A stretch of DNA of 26,135 nt from JBMOLL01 sp049325415 (GTDB lineage: Bacteria; Bacteroidota; Bacteroidia; Bacteroidales; GCA-2748055), in the NCBI GenBank assembly GCA_049325415.1, contig JBMOLL010000145.1, positions 1-26,135 on the forward strand, in the 5' to 3' direction. The notes below the pieces were generated by a model. That model made no database searches and was not told the origin of the DNA. It worked only from the letters and a program-made list of their open reading frames with translations. The stretch's first letter is position 1, and the number at the start of each line of letters is the position of its first letter. The position numbers were made by a program, and so were the translations under genes. Shown here piece by piece: positions 15,490-25,089 of this stretch.

Positions 15490-18400
15490 ATGAACAGAAT
15501 ATACCTCTCCCTCCTGTTGATCCTGTTTACAATGACAGCCTGGGGGCAGAACCGCACCATTACCGGAACTGTTGAGGACGAAAAAGGGGAAGCTCTGATC
15601 AGTGCGACAGTGGTAGTAAAATCCGCTTCAGGGGCATCTTCGATCGGTACTTCCACCGATTTCGACGGACATTTCAGCCTGGAAATCCCTGCCGGGGAGA
15701 ACAGGATCCTCGTGTCGTATATCGGTTACGAGGAACAGGTGGTAGATATCACCGGAATAACAAACATTACCATCACCATGAAACCCTCGGCCCTTTTGCT
15801 GGACGATGTGGTGGTAACCGCACTCGGCATCAAGAAGGAAAAGAAAGCCCTGGGCTACGCTTTTGCCGATGTGAACGGCGATGAACTGACAACCAACAGG
15901 GATCCTAACTTCATTAATTCACTCAGCAATAAAATTGCCGGTGTGCAGATCAGTGCCACTGCAGGAGGAGCCGGTACTTCATCCCGCATATTAATCAGGG
16001 GGATAAAATCTCTCTCCGCCAACAGCCAGCCACTTATCGTGATCGACGGCATTCAGATTGACAATACCGCCGACGGTGCTACCTGGCTTGGTGGGGTTGA
16101 CTACGGGAACAGTCTCGGCGGTATATCCCCCGATGATATTGAAACCACCACGGTACTGAAAGGGCCCACCGCTGCTGCACTTTATGGTTCCAAAGGTGCC
16201 AACGGAGTAATTCTGATCACCACCAAATCCGGTACTCAGAAAGATAAGATGAGTATAACCTATAATACCAATTTCACCTTCGAAAGGCCCTACATTGTGG
16301 CAAAATACCAGAATGTTTACGGGGCTGGATTTGGAGGATCCATGCAATACCAGGCACTTTCCCAGGCACAGAGAGAACTGCTCGGCGTCGACTCGGCATA
16401 TTATTACTATTCGACCGGTAGCTGGGGGCCAAAAATGAATGACACACTCACTATTCTGAACTGGAATAATAAATTTTCGACTTTCAGCCCGCAACCCAAT
16501 AACGTCAGGGATTATTTTGACAATGGCTACACCTTCACCAACTCCATTGCCATGGAGAACGGAAACGCCAATACGAACTGGAGATTCAGCGCGGCTACGC
16601 TTGATAATAAAGGCTTAAAACCTACGAGTACCTATAACAGGAAAAATGTAAGTCTGAACCTGAATTCAAAGATGAACAAGATCATCAGCTTCAGCATGAA
16701 AGGTTCATATATCAGGGAGGACGCCTTCAACCGTGTTGGCCAGGGCGATGCCCGGACCGGTGCACGGACCTTTATCTGGATGCCAAGAAGCATCAATATC
16801 AACACCTTGAGGGAAGATTACAAAAGTCCCAATGGGTATGAGCAAAACTGGTACTTCGCAGACGACTGGCATACAAACCCTTACTGGGAAGCTTACGAAA
16901 ACTACAATAACGATTTCAAGGACCAGTTCCAGGCTTTTGCCAGGGTGAATTTTGACATCACCTCATGGCTGAGCCTCTATATCAGGTCGAGCATGGATAA
17001 TTATACCGTAAAAAGGTACACCCGCGTAGCCAATTATGCCTTAAGGGCAAACGGAGAAGGCTCCTATACCGAATACTGGAAAAACTGGATGTCGCAGAAA
17101 CATGATTTCCTTTTCAGCGCAAATCGCTCATTTGGTGAGATCGACATTTCAGTCAACGCCGGGGGCTCCTATGAAAAATATAACAGGGAATTGCAGTCCA
17201 GCACCATAACCGGTCTGGCTGTGCCTAACTTCTTTACCCTCAACAATGCGAAATACCCGGCTGAAACACGCGTGGGAACAGATGTTTCGAGAAAAGTGAC
17301 CAATTCTCTCTATGCGACGGCCCAGTTTGTCTATAAAAACTGGTTCTTTACTGAATTCACCGCTCGAAACGACTGGTCTTCTGCCCTTTATATCACTAAT
17401 TGTTCCTATTTCTATCCATCGGTCAATACGAGCCTGATCTTTACCGATGCCTTTAAAATCAACAGCAATGTTTTCAGCTTCGGAAAACTGAGGGCTTCAG
17501 CAGCCATTGTGGGGAATGATACTGACCCGCACCAGTTATCCCTGTCGTATTATAACCAGGCCTATGGAGAAATTCCGGCTATTTATCTCGGATCGAGCTA
17601 TACCAATCCCTTACTGGAACCTGAGACCACGCGCTCCTTTGAATTCGGTACCGACCTGAAATTTTTCGGCAACCGGCTGGGTATTGATGTCACCTATTAC
17701 GATGAGTTAAGTTATAATCAGATCCTGCCGGCTGAAATATCCAAATCATCGGGTTTTGCCACCATTCTGACCAATGGCGGAGAGATCTCCAATAAAGGGG
17801 TGGAGATCCAATCTTACCTATCACCGCTTAAAAGTGAAAACCTGGAATGGAATATCAACCTGAATTTTGCCCGAAACCGAAACATGGTCGTCAGCCTGCT
17901 GGGCAATCTCGACCAGTATACCATCACCGGTGAAAGCCAGATTGATATTGTTGCGGTTCCCGGACGCCCCTACGGAGAGATTATCGGAACCCGCCTTAAA
18001 AGGTACTACAACGATGCGGATGAGAATGATCCTAATAACGGCCGTCCCCTGATTGGTGACGACGGACTCTACATTATGGAAGAGCGCGGGGTGATCGGAA
18101 ACGTCACACCTGACTGGATCGGTGGTTTAACAAATATTTTCAGGTATAAAAATCTGAGCTTTTCATTCTCCATCGGTGTTTCAAAAGGAGGAAGCATCTT
18201 CTCCAAAACCAACAAATATGGACTGGACAACGGTCAGTTTGTGGAAACACTCGAAGGCCGCGATACCTGGTATGCCGCAACAACGGCTGAACGGATGATG
18301 GGACGGGTTGGTCTCTATAATGAAGACGGCACTCCGATGCTGGACGGTGACGGCGACCAGATGTTCGACCCCAATGGCTCCGATCCGGTTGGATATGTAG

Positions 18401-18753
18401 CTGATGGTGTTCTGGCCGACGGAAGTGAAAATACAAAGGGGATAGATCCTCAGGTCTATTTCCATCAGCGGAAATGGGGAGGCATCGCCGAACTGGATGT
18501 GTACGATGCATCTTATGTAAAGCTCCGCGATGTAACCCTTAACTACAACCTGCCGGTCCAATGGTTTAAGAATACCTTTATCAAAGAAATGTCCTGCTCC
18601 CTGGTAGGCAAGAATCTCTGGCTGATCTACAGCGGGGTTCCGAATATCGATCCGGAATCGGCTTTTACCTCCAACAATAACGGCATCGGCCAGGAATATG
18701 CAGCCATGCCCACTGCCCGGTCAGTTGGTTTCAATTTAAGGGTCACGTTCTAA
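15490..18753 (+). CDS. SusC/RagA-type TonB-dependent outer-membrane transporter
   Basis: A 1087-residue protein. Signal peptide 1-19 (MNRIYLSLLLILFTMTAWG). A carboxypeptidase-regulatory-like N-terminal domain (about 21-98; TITGTVEDEKGEALISATVV, FDGHFSLEIP) is typical of the SusC subgroup. The plug follows (about 105-250) with DDVVVTALGIKKEKKALGYA, RILIRGIKS, PLIVIDGIQID and AALYGSKGANGVILITTK. The remainder is a 22-strand-type barrel ending in the aromatic GFNLRVTF. It forms the active importer for an oligosaccharide captured with the SusD partner encoded 12 bp downstream. The flanking amidase, DigH-like hydrolase, kinase and MurQ suggest GlcNAc-MurNAc fragments as cargo, which is inference. 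The 85-bp upstream gap contains a hairpin but no clear TAnnTTTG promoter. Confidence 0.97.
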   Translation: MNRIYLSLLLILFTMTAWGQNRTITGTVEDEKGEALISATVVVKSASGASSIGTSTDFDGHFSLEIPAGENRILVSYIGYEEQVVDITGITNITITMKPSALLLDDVVVTALGIKKEKKALGYAFADVNGDELTTNRDPNFINSLSNKIAGVQISATAGGAGTSSRILIRGIKSLSANSQPLIVIDGIQIDNTADGATWLGGVDYGNSLGGISPDDIETTTVLKGPTAAALYGSKGANGVILITTKSGTQKDKMSITYNTNFTFERPYIVAKYQNVYGAGFGGSMQYQALSQAQRELLGVDSAYYYYSTGSWGPKMNDTLTILNWNNKFSTFSPQPNNVRDYFDNGYTFTNSIAMENGNANTNWRFSAATLDNKGLKPTSTYNRKNVSLNLNSKMNKIISFSMKGSYIREDAFNRVGQGDARTGARTFIWMPRSININTLREDYKSPNGYEQNWYFADDWHTNPYWEAYENYNNDFKDQFQAFARVNFDITSWLSLYIRSSMDNYTVKRYTRVANYALRANGEGSYTEYWKNWMSQKHDFLFSANRSFGEIDISVNAGGSYEKYNRELQSSTITGLAVPNFFTLNNAKYPAETRVGTDVSRKVTNSLYATAQFVYKNWFFTEFTARNDWSSALYITNCSYFYPSVNTSLIFTDAFKINSNVFSFGKLRASAAIVGNDTDPHQLSLSYYNQAYGEIPAIYLGSSYTNPLLEPETTRSFEFGTDLKFFGNRLGIDVTYYDELSYNQILPAEISKSSGFATILTNGGEISNKGVEIQSYLSPLKSENLEWNINLNFARNRNMVVSLLGNLDQYTITGESQIDIVAVPGRPYGEIIGTRLKRYYNDADENDPNNGRPLIGDDGLYIMEERGVIGNVTPDWIGGLTNIFRYKNLSFSFSIGVSKGGSIFSKTNKYGLDNGQFVETLEGRDTWYAATTAERMMGRVGLYNEDGTPMLDGDGDQMFDPNGSDPVGYVADGVLADGSENTKGIDPQVYFHQRKWGGIAELDVYDASYVKLRDVTLNYNLPVQWFKNTFIKEMSCSLVGKNLWLIYSGVPNIDPESAFTSNNNGIGQEYAAMPTARSVGFNLRVTF

Positions 18754-18765
18754 TAAGATATAGAC

Positions 18766-20319
18766 ATGAAAATCAAGAATATAGCAATACTTGGATTCGC
18801 TCTGATCCTCTCTTCATGCACCAAGAACTTCGAAGCGATAAACGAAAATCCCAACCAGGCTCCTACCAGCGACCCCGGTTACATCTTCAATTATATCATT
18901 AAAGAAGGTGCGGGTGAATATGGAGGTTCGGGAGACGGAGCCATCTACTCAACCTACAACATCACCTATGTTCAGCGCTGGATCATGCAAACTGCCGCTG
19001 TATGGGGCAATTCCACCATGCCTCCCTACACCCTCTTCGATCAGTACAGGATCCAGAATCTCTGGCAGTATTTTTACTCCGACCTCCTGCTGAACTGCAG
19101 GGTGCTGGAGGTCCTGACAGCAGACGATCCAGAATCCATCAATAAAAATCATGCCGCCACAATATGGAAAGCATATAATTTTCAAAGGGTTACGGATCTG
19201 TGGGGAGATGTCCCCTATTCGGAGGCTTTGCTGCTGGTAGATAATTTTGATGAAGCCTTTCAGAAACCAGCTTATGACAGACAGGAAGATATCTACGCTG
19301 ATCTGATGGAAAGCCTGAAAAATGCCGCCTCATTTGATCCCTCCAAGCCCTTCTTCTCCACCGACATGATCTATGGGGGTGATCTCGTAAAATGGACTAA
19401 ATTTGCCAACTCTTTACGCTTAAGAATGGCAGTGAGAAGTGGTGATGCTGATGTGGTTAAGGAACTGGTTCAACAGGACAGCCTGATTTCCGGAAACGAT
19501 GAAAGTGCAAGCTTTAGCTACATCGCCTCACAATTGTGGTGGAATCCCTATTACAGCATGAATATTGATTCGAAGAACCCGAGCGTTCCTGAACTTACCG
19601 GTACCTCTGTCCCCAAGATCAGCGAACTGCTGGTTCGGCAACTCCAGGGCACCGGCGATCCGAGACTGGCCATCTATGCCCAGCCACTGGAAACCGACGG
19701 TGTAACGATAAGGGGCGTGCCCAACCTGATGAACTCCACCCTGAAGGAGAACCAGGCCATGGGGATCGGCGTGTCATCCACGTCGTATATCGGTAAATAC
19801 TTTTCTGAAAATCCGACCCTCAACACCCAGATACTATCCTATTCCGAAGTATGCTTCCTCCGTGCGGAGGCAGCTTACAGGGGATGGACCACGGAAAATG
19901 CTGCCGACTGGTTCAGCCGCGGGATCAGGGCATCCATGGAGTACTATCAGATTGAAGATACCCTGATTACAGCATTTATCGACAACAATCCCTACGACGG
20001 CACCCTGGAACAGATCATCACCCAGAAATGGGTCTCACTCTACCTCAACGGCTGGGAAGCCTTTGCTGAGTACCGGAGGACCGGTTTTCCGCAACTGAAA
20101 AAATGGGAGCTCGAACTCGACGGGATCAAGGTGAAAAAAGCCCAGTGGGTGGATGTACCCCGGTCCTACCTTCCGGGAAGACTACCCTACCCCGATGATG
20201 AGAAGGACCTGAACGGGGCTAAGTACCAGGAAGCGGTCGACCGCCAGGGAGGCGACAGCTATTACCAGCAGGTATGGTGGAGCAGGCAGTTTGGAGAGAT
20301 TGATTATTCGGCCAGGTAA
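18766..20319 (+). CDS. SusD/RagB-type surface lipoprotein
   Basis: A 517-residue lipoprotein. The signal peptide ends in the lipobox ILSSC with C18 as the lipidated residue. SusD-family hallmarks include the helical region NLWQYFYSDLLLNCRVLEV, KAYNFQRVTDLWGDVPYSEAL, KWTKFANSLRLRMAVR, YSEVCFLRAEAAYRGW near the middle to C-terminal third, and ITQKWVSLYLNGWEAFAEYRR near the end. The pattern is closest to the SusD-like_2 subgroup. Together with SusC it forms the lid-and-barrel importer; SusD binds the glycan at the cell surface. Aromatic residues available for sugar stacking are numerous, but the binding site cannot be assigned from sequence alone. The gene lies 12 bp after susC and 28 bp before the T9SS DigH-like gene. 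Confidence 0.95.
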   Translation: MKIKNIAILGFALILSSCTKNFEAINENPNQAPTSDPGYIFNYIIKEGAGEYGGSGDGAIYSTYNITYVQRWIMQTAAVWGNSTMPPYTLFDQYRIQNLWQYFYSDLLLNCRVLEVLTADDPESINKNHAATIWKAYNFQRVTDLWGDVPYSEALLLVDNFDEAFQKPAYDRQEDIYADLMESLKNAASFDPSKPFFSTDMIYGGDLVKWTKFANSLRLRMAVRSGDADVVKELVQQDSLISGNDESASFSYIASQLWWNPYYSMNIDSKNPSVPELTGTSVPKISELLVRQLQGTGDPRLAIYAQPLETDGVTIRGVPNLMNSTLKENQAMGIGVSSTSYIGKYFSENPTLNTQILSYSEVCFLRAEAAYRGWTTENAADWFSRGIRASMEYYQIEDTLITAFIDNNPYDGTLEQIITQKWVSLYLNGWEAFAEYRRTGFPQLKKWELELDGIKVKKAQWVDVPRSYLPGRLPYPDDEKDLNGAKYQEAVDRQGGDSYYQQVWWSRQFGEIDYSAR

Positions 20320-20347
20320 GCAACTACCGGAGCCAAACAAAAACAAA

Positions 20348-23300
20348 ATGATGAGAAAAGCACTGACGATACTACTGATCTTTTTAATACCCGCATTGCT
20401 CTCTGCCCAGGAGCCCAAACGCGAAGTAAGGTCTCTGTGGGTCTGTTCCGTGGGCAACCTCGACTGGCCGAAATCCTACCACAGGAACAATTATGCGGCA
20501 CAGAGGGCCGACCTGATCTCCATGCTCGACGAGTACAAGGAGGCGAAGATCAATTCCGTATTCCTGCAGGTCCGTCCCGAATGCGATGCACTGTATTATT
20601 CCGCCTACGAACCCTGGTCACGTTACCTGTCGACCAACCAGGGCACGGAACCGGATTACGATCCGCTGCAGTTTGCCATCGACGAAGGTCATAAAAGAGG
20701 GATCGAAATCCACGCCTGGCTCAATCCCTACAGGATCAACGCATCGGCCAGTGATGGGGGCGATTATTATGCCCCGACCAATGTTTATGTCGAGCACCCC
20801 GAATGGGCCATTGTATATGACAATGGCAAGAAAATCCTGAACCCGGGCCTACCGGAGGTCATGTCGTATATCGGAGATGTAGTGGAAGACATCGTTTCGA
20901 ATTACGATGTCGACGGTGTACATTTCGACGATTACTTTTATTCTTACGACGGCACCCCATCCACCCTTGATGCCGATGAATATGCCCTGTATGGCAGTGG
21001 CATGTCGCTGGGCGACTGGAGAAGGGATAACGTCAACCGGCTGATGGATACGGTATATCACAGGATCCAGAAGGCTAATCCGAATGTACGCTTCGGGGTC
21101 AGTCCCTTTGGCATTTACCGGCCGGGGATCCCGGAAGGTATAACAGGGATGGATGCCTGGGCAACCATCTACTGCGATCCGCTTGCCTGGCTGGAAGATG
21201 GCAATATCGATTACCTGACACCGCAGCTGTACTGGCCAACAGGAGGGAAACAGGATTTTGAGACCCTGTGCAACTGGTGGGCCGACCAGGTCACCGCACA
21301 TAACCGGCAGCTCTATCCGGGAATGGGCATTTACCGGATCACTTCTTCCAAAGCAGCTTCGGACATCAAAGGTCTGGAGGATCTGCACGAACTGAAATTG
21401 TATTACGAACCTGACTTCTTCTCTGCCCTCGAGCAAAGCCTTTTAAAAGGCACCGATGACCCGGTTTCCGAATGGACCAATGAAGAAGCCGGAAAACAGA
21501 TCGGCATTATCCGCTCCAATAACTACCGGAATGCGCTGGGCAGTGTATTCTTCAGGGCTTTGTTCCTGACTTCCACCCCCGGCCTACAGGAGTACCTGAA
21601 TGAAAATTACTTTACCCATGCTACCCTGATGCCGGAAATGACCTGGAAAACGGGAGCTGCGCCGAACGCCCCCACGAATTTAAGAATTGAGCTATCGGGG
21701 GGAGAATACTACCTGCTGTGGGATCATTCGCCGGCAAGAAATGACCGCTATGCCATTTACGTGACCACCCTTGAAGGACTGACTGCCGCCGAGATCATTG
21801 CCGACCCGCAGAATCTGCAAGCCGTAACCTTCCTGCAATCGGTCAACCTCTCAGAACTGGTAATGTCGGAAACCGCCGCCATTACGGTCACGACTGTATC
21901 GGGATCGGGAAAGGAAAGTGCACCTTCGGCCGTCATTACCCCGCAAAGGGAGGAGCCCTATGTTGATATTGTTTCTCCCGACGACAACACCACGGTCAGC
22001 CGCACCCAGCTCCTGCAGTGGACCTCTGCAGGAGGAACGGAATTCCAGGTCCAGATAGCAAAAAACAGCAGTTTCAGTGCCATTGCCTATGCATCGGACT
22101 GGATGAGTTCCACCTCCTTCGACCTCAGCCTGGCCGGACTGGAAGGCGAGAGCACTTTCTACTGGCGGGTAAGGGCAAAAAATGCCACCTCCACCGGCTC
22201 CTATTGCGGTGCAAGAAGGATCATTACAGGTTATCCGGCCACTCCGGTCCTGCTCACACCTGCCAACCTGGCTGCGAGTGTGGATACACGGCCGCGCATC
22301 AGCTGGAATGCTTCGGCGCTAGCAGAGAATATACGGATCCGGATCTCGAAGAACACCACCTTTGATCCCCTGGTAGCCGATGAATCCGTTTCAGCCCTGC
22401 CGGCCGAAACGGTCCTGTCCACAACCCTGGATAAAGAAACATGGTATTATATTTCCATTGCCGGAGAAAACAGCTACGGCAGCGGGAATTTCTCCGCCTA
22501 CTCAACATTTAAGACCACTTCGGGAGAGATACCTTACGTGGAACTGCTGGCCCCGGCCAACTTCTCAACGGTTGCTTCCTTCGACGAGCTCGAATGGCAC
22601 AGCACGGCCACCTCCGGGACCATCACCTACCAGCTGGAAGTTTCGACGGAAGCAGCTTTTGTTTCTCCGATCTACAATTCAGGCTGGATTACAGAGGCAG
22701 GCATGAAGATTGAAAACCTGAACATCGAGGGAAACCGTGCTTACTACTGGCGGGTAAAAGGAAAGAGCGAATTCGGGGAGAGCAATTTTACCGCACCCTG
22801 GGGCTTTCTTGCCGGCTACCCGACCCGACCATCCCTGACCCAGCCCGGCAACCTGTCGAGCAATATCTGGCCTCACCTGGTTGTTGGCTGGATCACCGAT
22901 AATAACACCGATTCGGTGTATGCCGAGATCTCGGAAAGCTCGTCGTTCGGAACCCTTTCACACAGCGAAACTTTTCCGGTCGGAAGCGGAACGGATACGA
23001 TAGCCGTATCCCTCCAACCCTACACCCAGTATTATATCCAGATAAAAGCCGTGAATGAATACGGTAGGGGGATAGCCAGCAAGAGACACACCTTTGAAAC
23101 CGGTGAATCGACCGGTATCCCGGGCCTGCCTGAAAGCGTGCAGGGGATCAGGATCTATCCCACCCTGGTGAATAACCGGAGGATCTTTATCACCTGTGAC
23201 AGCGAAAATACGGTCATCAGAGAGCTTAAAATACTGGATATTTCAGGGAAGCTCATACGTTGTGAAAAAATAGAATCTGCAGCGTCTGAAATTGAGCTAA

Positions 23301-23392
23301 TTTTGCCCGGCCACCTGACAAATTCCATTTACCTGGTGCAGGTTCAAACGGATCGGGGAATAGTGAGCCAGCGAATAATTGTACAGAACTAA
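20348..23392 (+). CDS. T9SS-sorted DigH/YddW-type glycoside hydrolase with five FN3-like domains
   Basis: I chose the ATG at 20348 (1014 residues), which starts the signal peptide MMRKALTILLIFLIPALLSA; an upstream TTG inside susD is not credible. The GHL10 domain (about 22-430) has EVRSLWVCSVGNLDWPKS, VFLQVRPECDALY, WSRYLSTNQG, HAWLNPYR, VDGVHFDDYFYSYDG near 187, VRFGVSPFGIYRP and LTPQLYWPTGG. Five fibronectin III-like modules follow, starting near residues 436, 536, 628, 728 and 823, several with FYWRVRAKN-type strands. The T9SS sorting tail starts near 925 (GIRIYPTLVNNRR). Known DigH cleaves peptide-free peptidoglycan glycan, so this enzyme probably works outside the cell on the product of the T9SS amidase. 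It sits directly after SusCD and 4 bp before the MurK-like kinase gene. Confidence 0.92.
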   Translation: MMRKALTILLIFLIPALLSAQEPKREVRSLWVCSVGNLDWPKSYHRNNYAAQRADLISMLDEYKEAKINSVFLQVRPECDALYYSAYEPWSRYLSTNQGTEPDYDPLQFAIDEGHKRGIEIHAWLNPYRINASASDGGDYYAPTNVYVEHPEWAIVYDNGKKILNPGLPEVMSYIGDVVEDIVSNYDVDGVHFDDYFYSYDGTPSTLDADEYALYGSGMSLGDWRRDNVNRLMDTVYHRIQKANPNVRFGVSPFGIYRPGIPEGITGMDAWATIYCDPLAWLEDGNIDYLTPQLYWPTGGKQDFETLCNWWADQVTAHNRQLYPGMGIYRITSSKAASDIKGLEDLHELKLYYEPDFFSALEQSLLKGTDDPVSEWTNEEAGKQIGIIRSNNYRNALGSVFFRALFLTSTPGLQEYLNENYFTHATLMPEMTWKTGAAPNAPTNLRIELSGGEYYLLWDHSPARNDRYAIYVTTLEGLTAAEIIADPQNLQAVTFLQSVNLSELVMSETAAITVTTVSGSGKESAPSAVITPQREEPYVDIVSPDDNTTVSRTQLLQWTSAGGTEFQVQIAKNSSFSAIAYASDWMSSTSFDLSLAGLEGESTFYWRVRAKNATSTGSYCGARRIITGYPATPVLLTPANLAASVDTRPRISWNASALAENIRIRISKNTTFDPLVADESVSALPAETVLSTTLDKETWYYISIAGENSYGSGNFSAYSTFKTTSGEIPYVELLAPANFSTVASFDELEWHSTATSGTITYQLEVSTEAAFVSPIYNSGWITEAGMKIENLNIEGNRAYYWRVKGKSEFGESNFTAPWGFLAGYPTRPSLTQPGNLSSNIWPHLVVGWITDNNTDSVYAEISESSSFGTLSHSETFPVGSGTDTIAVSLQPYTQYYIQIKAVNEYGRGIASKRHTFETGESTGIPGLPESVQGIRIYPTLVNNRRIFITCDSENTVIRELKILDISGKLIRCEKIESAASEIELILPGHLTNSIYLVQVQTDRGIVSQRIIVQN

Positions 23393-23396
23393 CGAT

Positions 23397-24230
23397 ATGA
23401 AACTGATCGCCGACGGAGGATCGACAAAGACCGACTGGCGCCTGCTTGCCGGTGAAGGACCCGCTACCGAACTGACTTCGGGTGGGATCAATCCCTTTCA
23501 CATGGCCCCGGAAGAAATCGACCGGGTGCTGGGTGAGGTACGGTCGGCCGTGCATAACGCCCCTGTCAGTGAGATCTGGTACTACGGAGCGGGCCTGATC
23601 GGCGAAAAGGCCAAAGGCATACTCGCCGAAGCTTTGACAAGAAGCTTCGGAGCCTGCCGGATCTTTACGGGCGACGACATGCTCGGTGCTTCACGGGCCC
23701 TGCTGGGTCACGGGGAAGGCATTGCCTGCATCCTTGGCACGGGCTCCAATTCCTGCCTTTACAGGAACGGGGAGATCGTGGAAAAGATCCCGGCCCTGGG
23801 CTATATCCTCGGCGACGAAGGCAGCGGTACTGATATCGGCAAGCGTTTTATTAATGCCCTGTTTAAAAGATCCCTGCCACCCGACCTCACCGCGCATATC
23901 CTCAGGGAGGAAGGGCTGGAGATGACAGGTATTATCACGAGCGTGTACAGGGGAGAACTGCCGGCACGCTACCTGGCCTCCTTTGCAAAAACCGTAAAAA
24001 AATACCTGGAGCATGAAGCGGTGGCAAAGCTGGTGGAGGAGGCCTTCGAGAGCTTTATCGAGCATAATGTCTCAAAATACACTGCACACAGGGAGATGGA
24101 AATAGCGTTTACAGGATCGGTTGCGGTTCATTTCAGGCCGGTTCTGGAGAAAGTATTGAAGTTAAGAAATCTTAAGCCAGGCAGGATCATTCCTGCACCG
24201 ATTGACGAACTGGCCATATACCACAAGTAA
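23397..24230 (+). CDS. murK: BadF/BcrA-family amino-sugar kinase, MurK-like
   Basis: A 277-residue cytosolic protein starting at the ATG at 23397 (MKLIADGGSTKTDW), 4 bp after the hydrolase stop. It has the actin/Hsp70-type ATPase motifs of the N-acetylglucosamine kinase group: D6-G-G-S-T-K-T phosphate loop 1, GDDMLGASRALLGHGEGI, the GTGSNS loop near residue 114, and ILGDEGSGTDIGKR near 139. Related MurK enzymes in Clostridium acetobutylicum and Tannerella forsythia phosphorylate MurNAc (the former also GlcNAc) at O6. Placement one base before murQ strongly favours MurNAc as the main substrate, since MurQ needs MurNAc-6-phosphate. GlcNAc kinase activity cannot be excluded. The symbol rests on context as much as on sequence. 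Confidence 0.85.
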   Translation: MKLIADGGSTKTDWRLLAGEGPATELTSGGINPFHMAPEEIDRVLGEVRSAVHNAPVSEIWYYGAGLIGEKAKGILAEALTRSFGACRIFTGDDMLGASRALLGHGEGIACILGTGSNSCLYRNGEIVEKIPALGYILGDEGSGTDIGKRFINALFKRSLPPDLTAHILREEGLEMTGIITSVYRGELPARYLASFAKTVKKYLEHEAVAKLVEEAFESFIEHNVSKYTAHREMEIAFTGSVAVHFRPVLEKVLKLRNLKPGRIIPAPIDELAIYHK

Positions 24231-24231
24231 G

Positions 24232-25062
24232 ATGAAAGTAAAGGAAAATATGACGGGCGTGACCTCACTGACGGAATCATCGTCGAACTACGACAACCTG
24301 GAGAAAATGTCGGTCGTGGAACTGCTGACAAATATTAACAAGGAAGATGGGACCGTCCACCTGGCCGTTCAGAAGATCCTTCCACAGATTGAACAGGTCG
24401 TTGAACGAATTATTCCCAGGATCATGAAGGGCGGGAGATTGTTTTATGTAGGAGCAGGAACCAGCGGTCGCCTCGGCATTCTGGATGCATCTGAAATCCC
24501 CCCCACCTTTGGGGTACCGCCCGACATCGTCATTGGCATCATCGCCGGCGGCGACCAGGCGATCCGAAAAGCCGTTGAGTCGGCCGAGGATGATTATGAA
24601 GCCGCATGGAAGGACCTCGAGGTGTTCCATCCGGGCCCCAACGATGCCATCATCGGCATTGCCGCTTCCGGACGTACGCCCTATGTGATCGGAGCTGTGA
24701 TGGACGGGAAGAAGAACGGGCTCTTTACGGCCTGTATCACCTGTAACCCGGGCTCCAAGCTGGCCAGGGAAGTGGATATCCCCCTGGAAGCCATTGTAGG
24801 ACCCGAATTCGTGACCGGCAGCACCCGCTTAAAAGCCGGCACCGCCCAGAAAATGATCCTGAATATGATCACCACCACCACCATGATCAAGCTGGGCCGC
24901 GTAAAGGGCAACAAGATGGTGGATATGCAACTGACCAACAAGAAGTTGGTCGATCGCGGCACCCGGATGATAGTGGAAGAACTGGGCATCAACCCCGAAG
25001 AAGCAAAACGCCTGCTGCTGCTGCATGGCTCGGTGAGGGCGGTGATTGAGAAGTTTCATTAG
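24232..25062 (+). CDS. murQ: N-acetylmuramic acid 6-phosphate etherase
   Basis: A 276-residue cytosolic SIS-domain enzyme that splits the lactyl ether of MurNAc-6-phosphate, giving GlcNAc-6-phosphate and D-lactate. The start ATG at 24232 is one base after the kinase stop; an ATG at 24250 is possible. The N-terminal signature LTESSSNYDNLEKMS is present. GAGTSGRLGILDASEIPPTFG (split here as GAGTSGRLGILDASE and IPPTFG) carries E88, matching E. coli E83, and ESAEDDYEAA carries E119, matching E. coli E114; the 31-residue spacing between them is the same. GSTRLKAGTAQKMILNM is also typical. Length is slightly under the E. coli enzyme (298). It is the last gene of the rightward arm and the firmest evidence that the locus handles MurNAc. 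Confidence 0.97.
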   Translation: MKVKENMTGVTSLTESSSNYDNLEKMSVVELLTNINKEDGTVHLAVQKILPQIEQVVERIIPRIMKGGRLFYVGAGTSGRLGILDASEIPPTFGVPPDIVIGIIAGGDQAIRKAVESAEDDYEAAWKDLEVFHPGPNDAIIGIAASGRTPYVIGAVMDGKKNGLFTACITCNPGSKLAREVDIPLEAIVGPEFVTGSTRLKAGTAQKMILNMITTTTMIKLGRVKGNKMVDMQLTNKKLVDRGTRMIVEELGINPEEAKRLLLLHGSVRAVIEKFH

Positions 25063-25089
25063 GAGGGTATTGCGGGAAAAGCTGAAGAC

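Noticed and set aside
20291..20347. Upstream TTG start for the T9SS DigH-like hydrolase
   Set aside because: It lies within susD and would put 19 polar residues ahead of a clean signal peptide beginning at the ATG at 20348.
20849..21436. Open frame of 195 codons on the minus strand inside the T9SS DigH-like gene
   Set aside because: Antisense to a well-conserved catalytic domain; no start context or recognisable motif.
24202..24231. Upstream TTG start for murQ
   Set aside because: It overlaps the kinase gene; the ATG at 24232, one base after the kinase stop, fits a coupled operon and the family's N-terminus.
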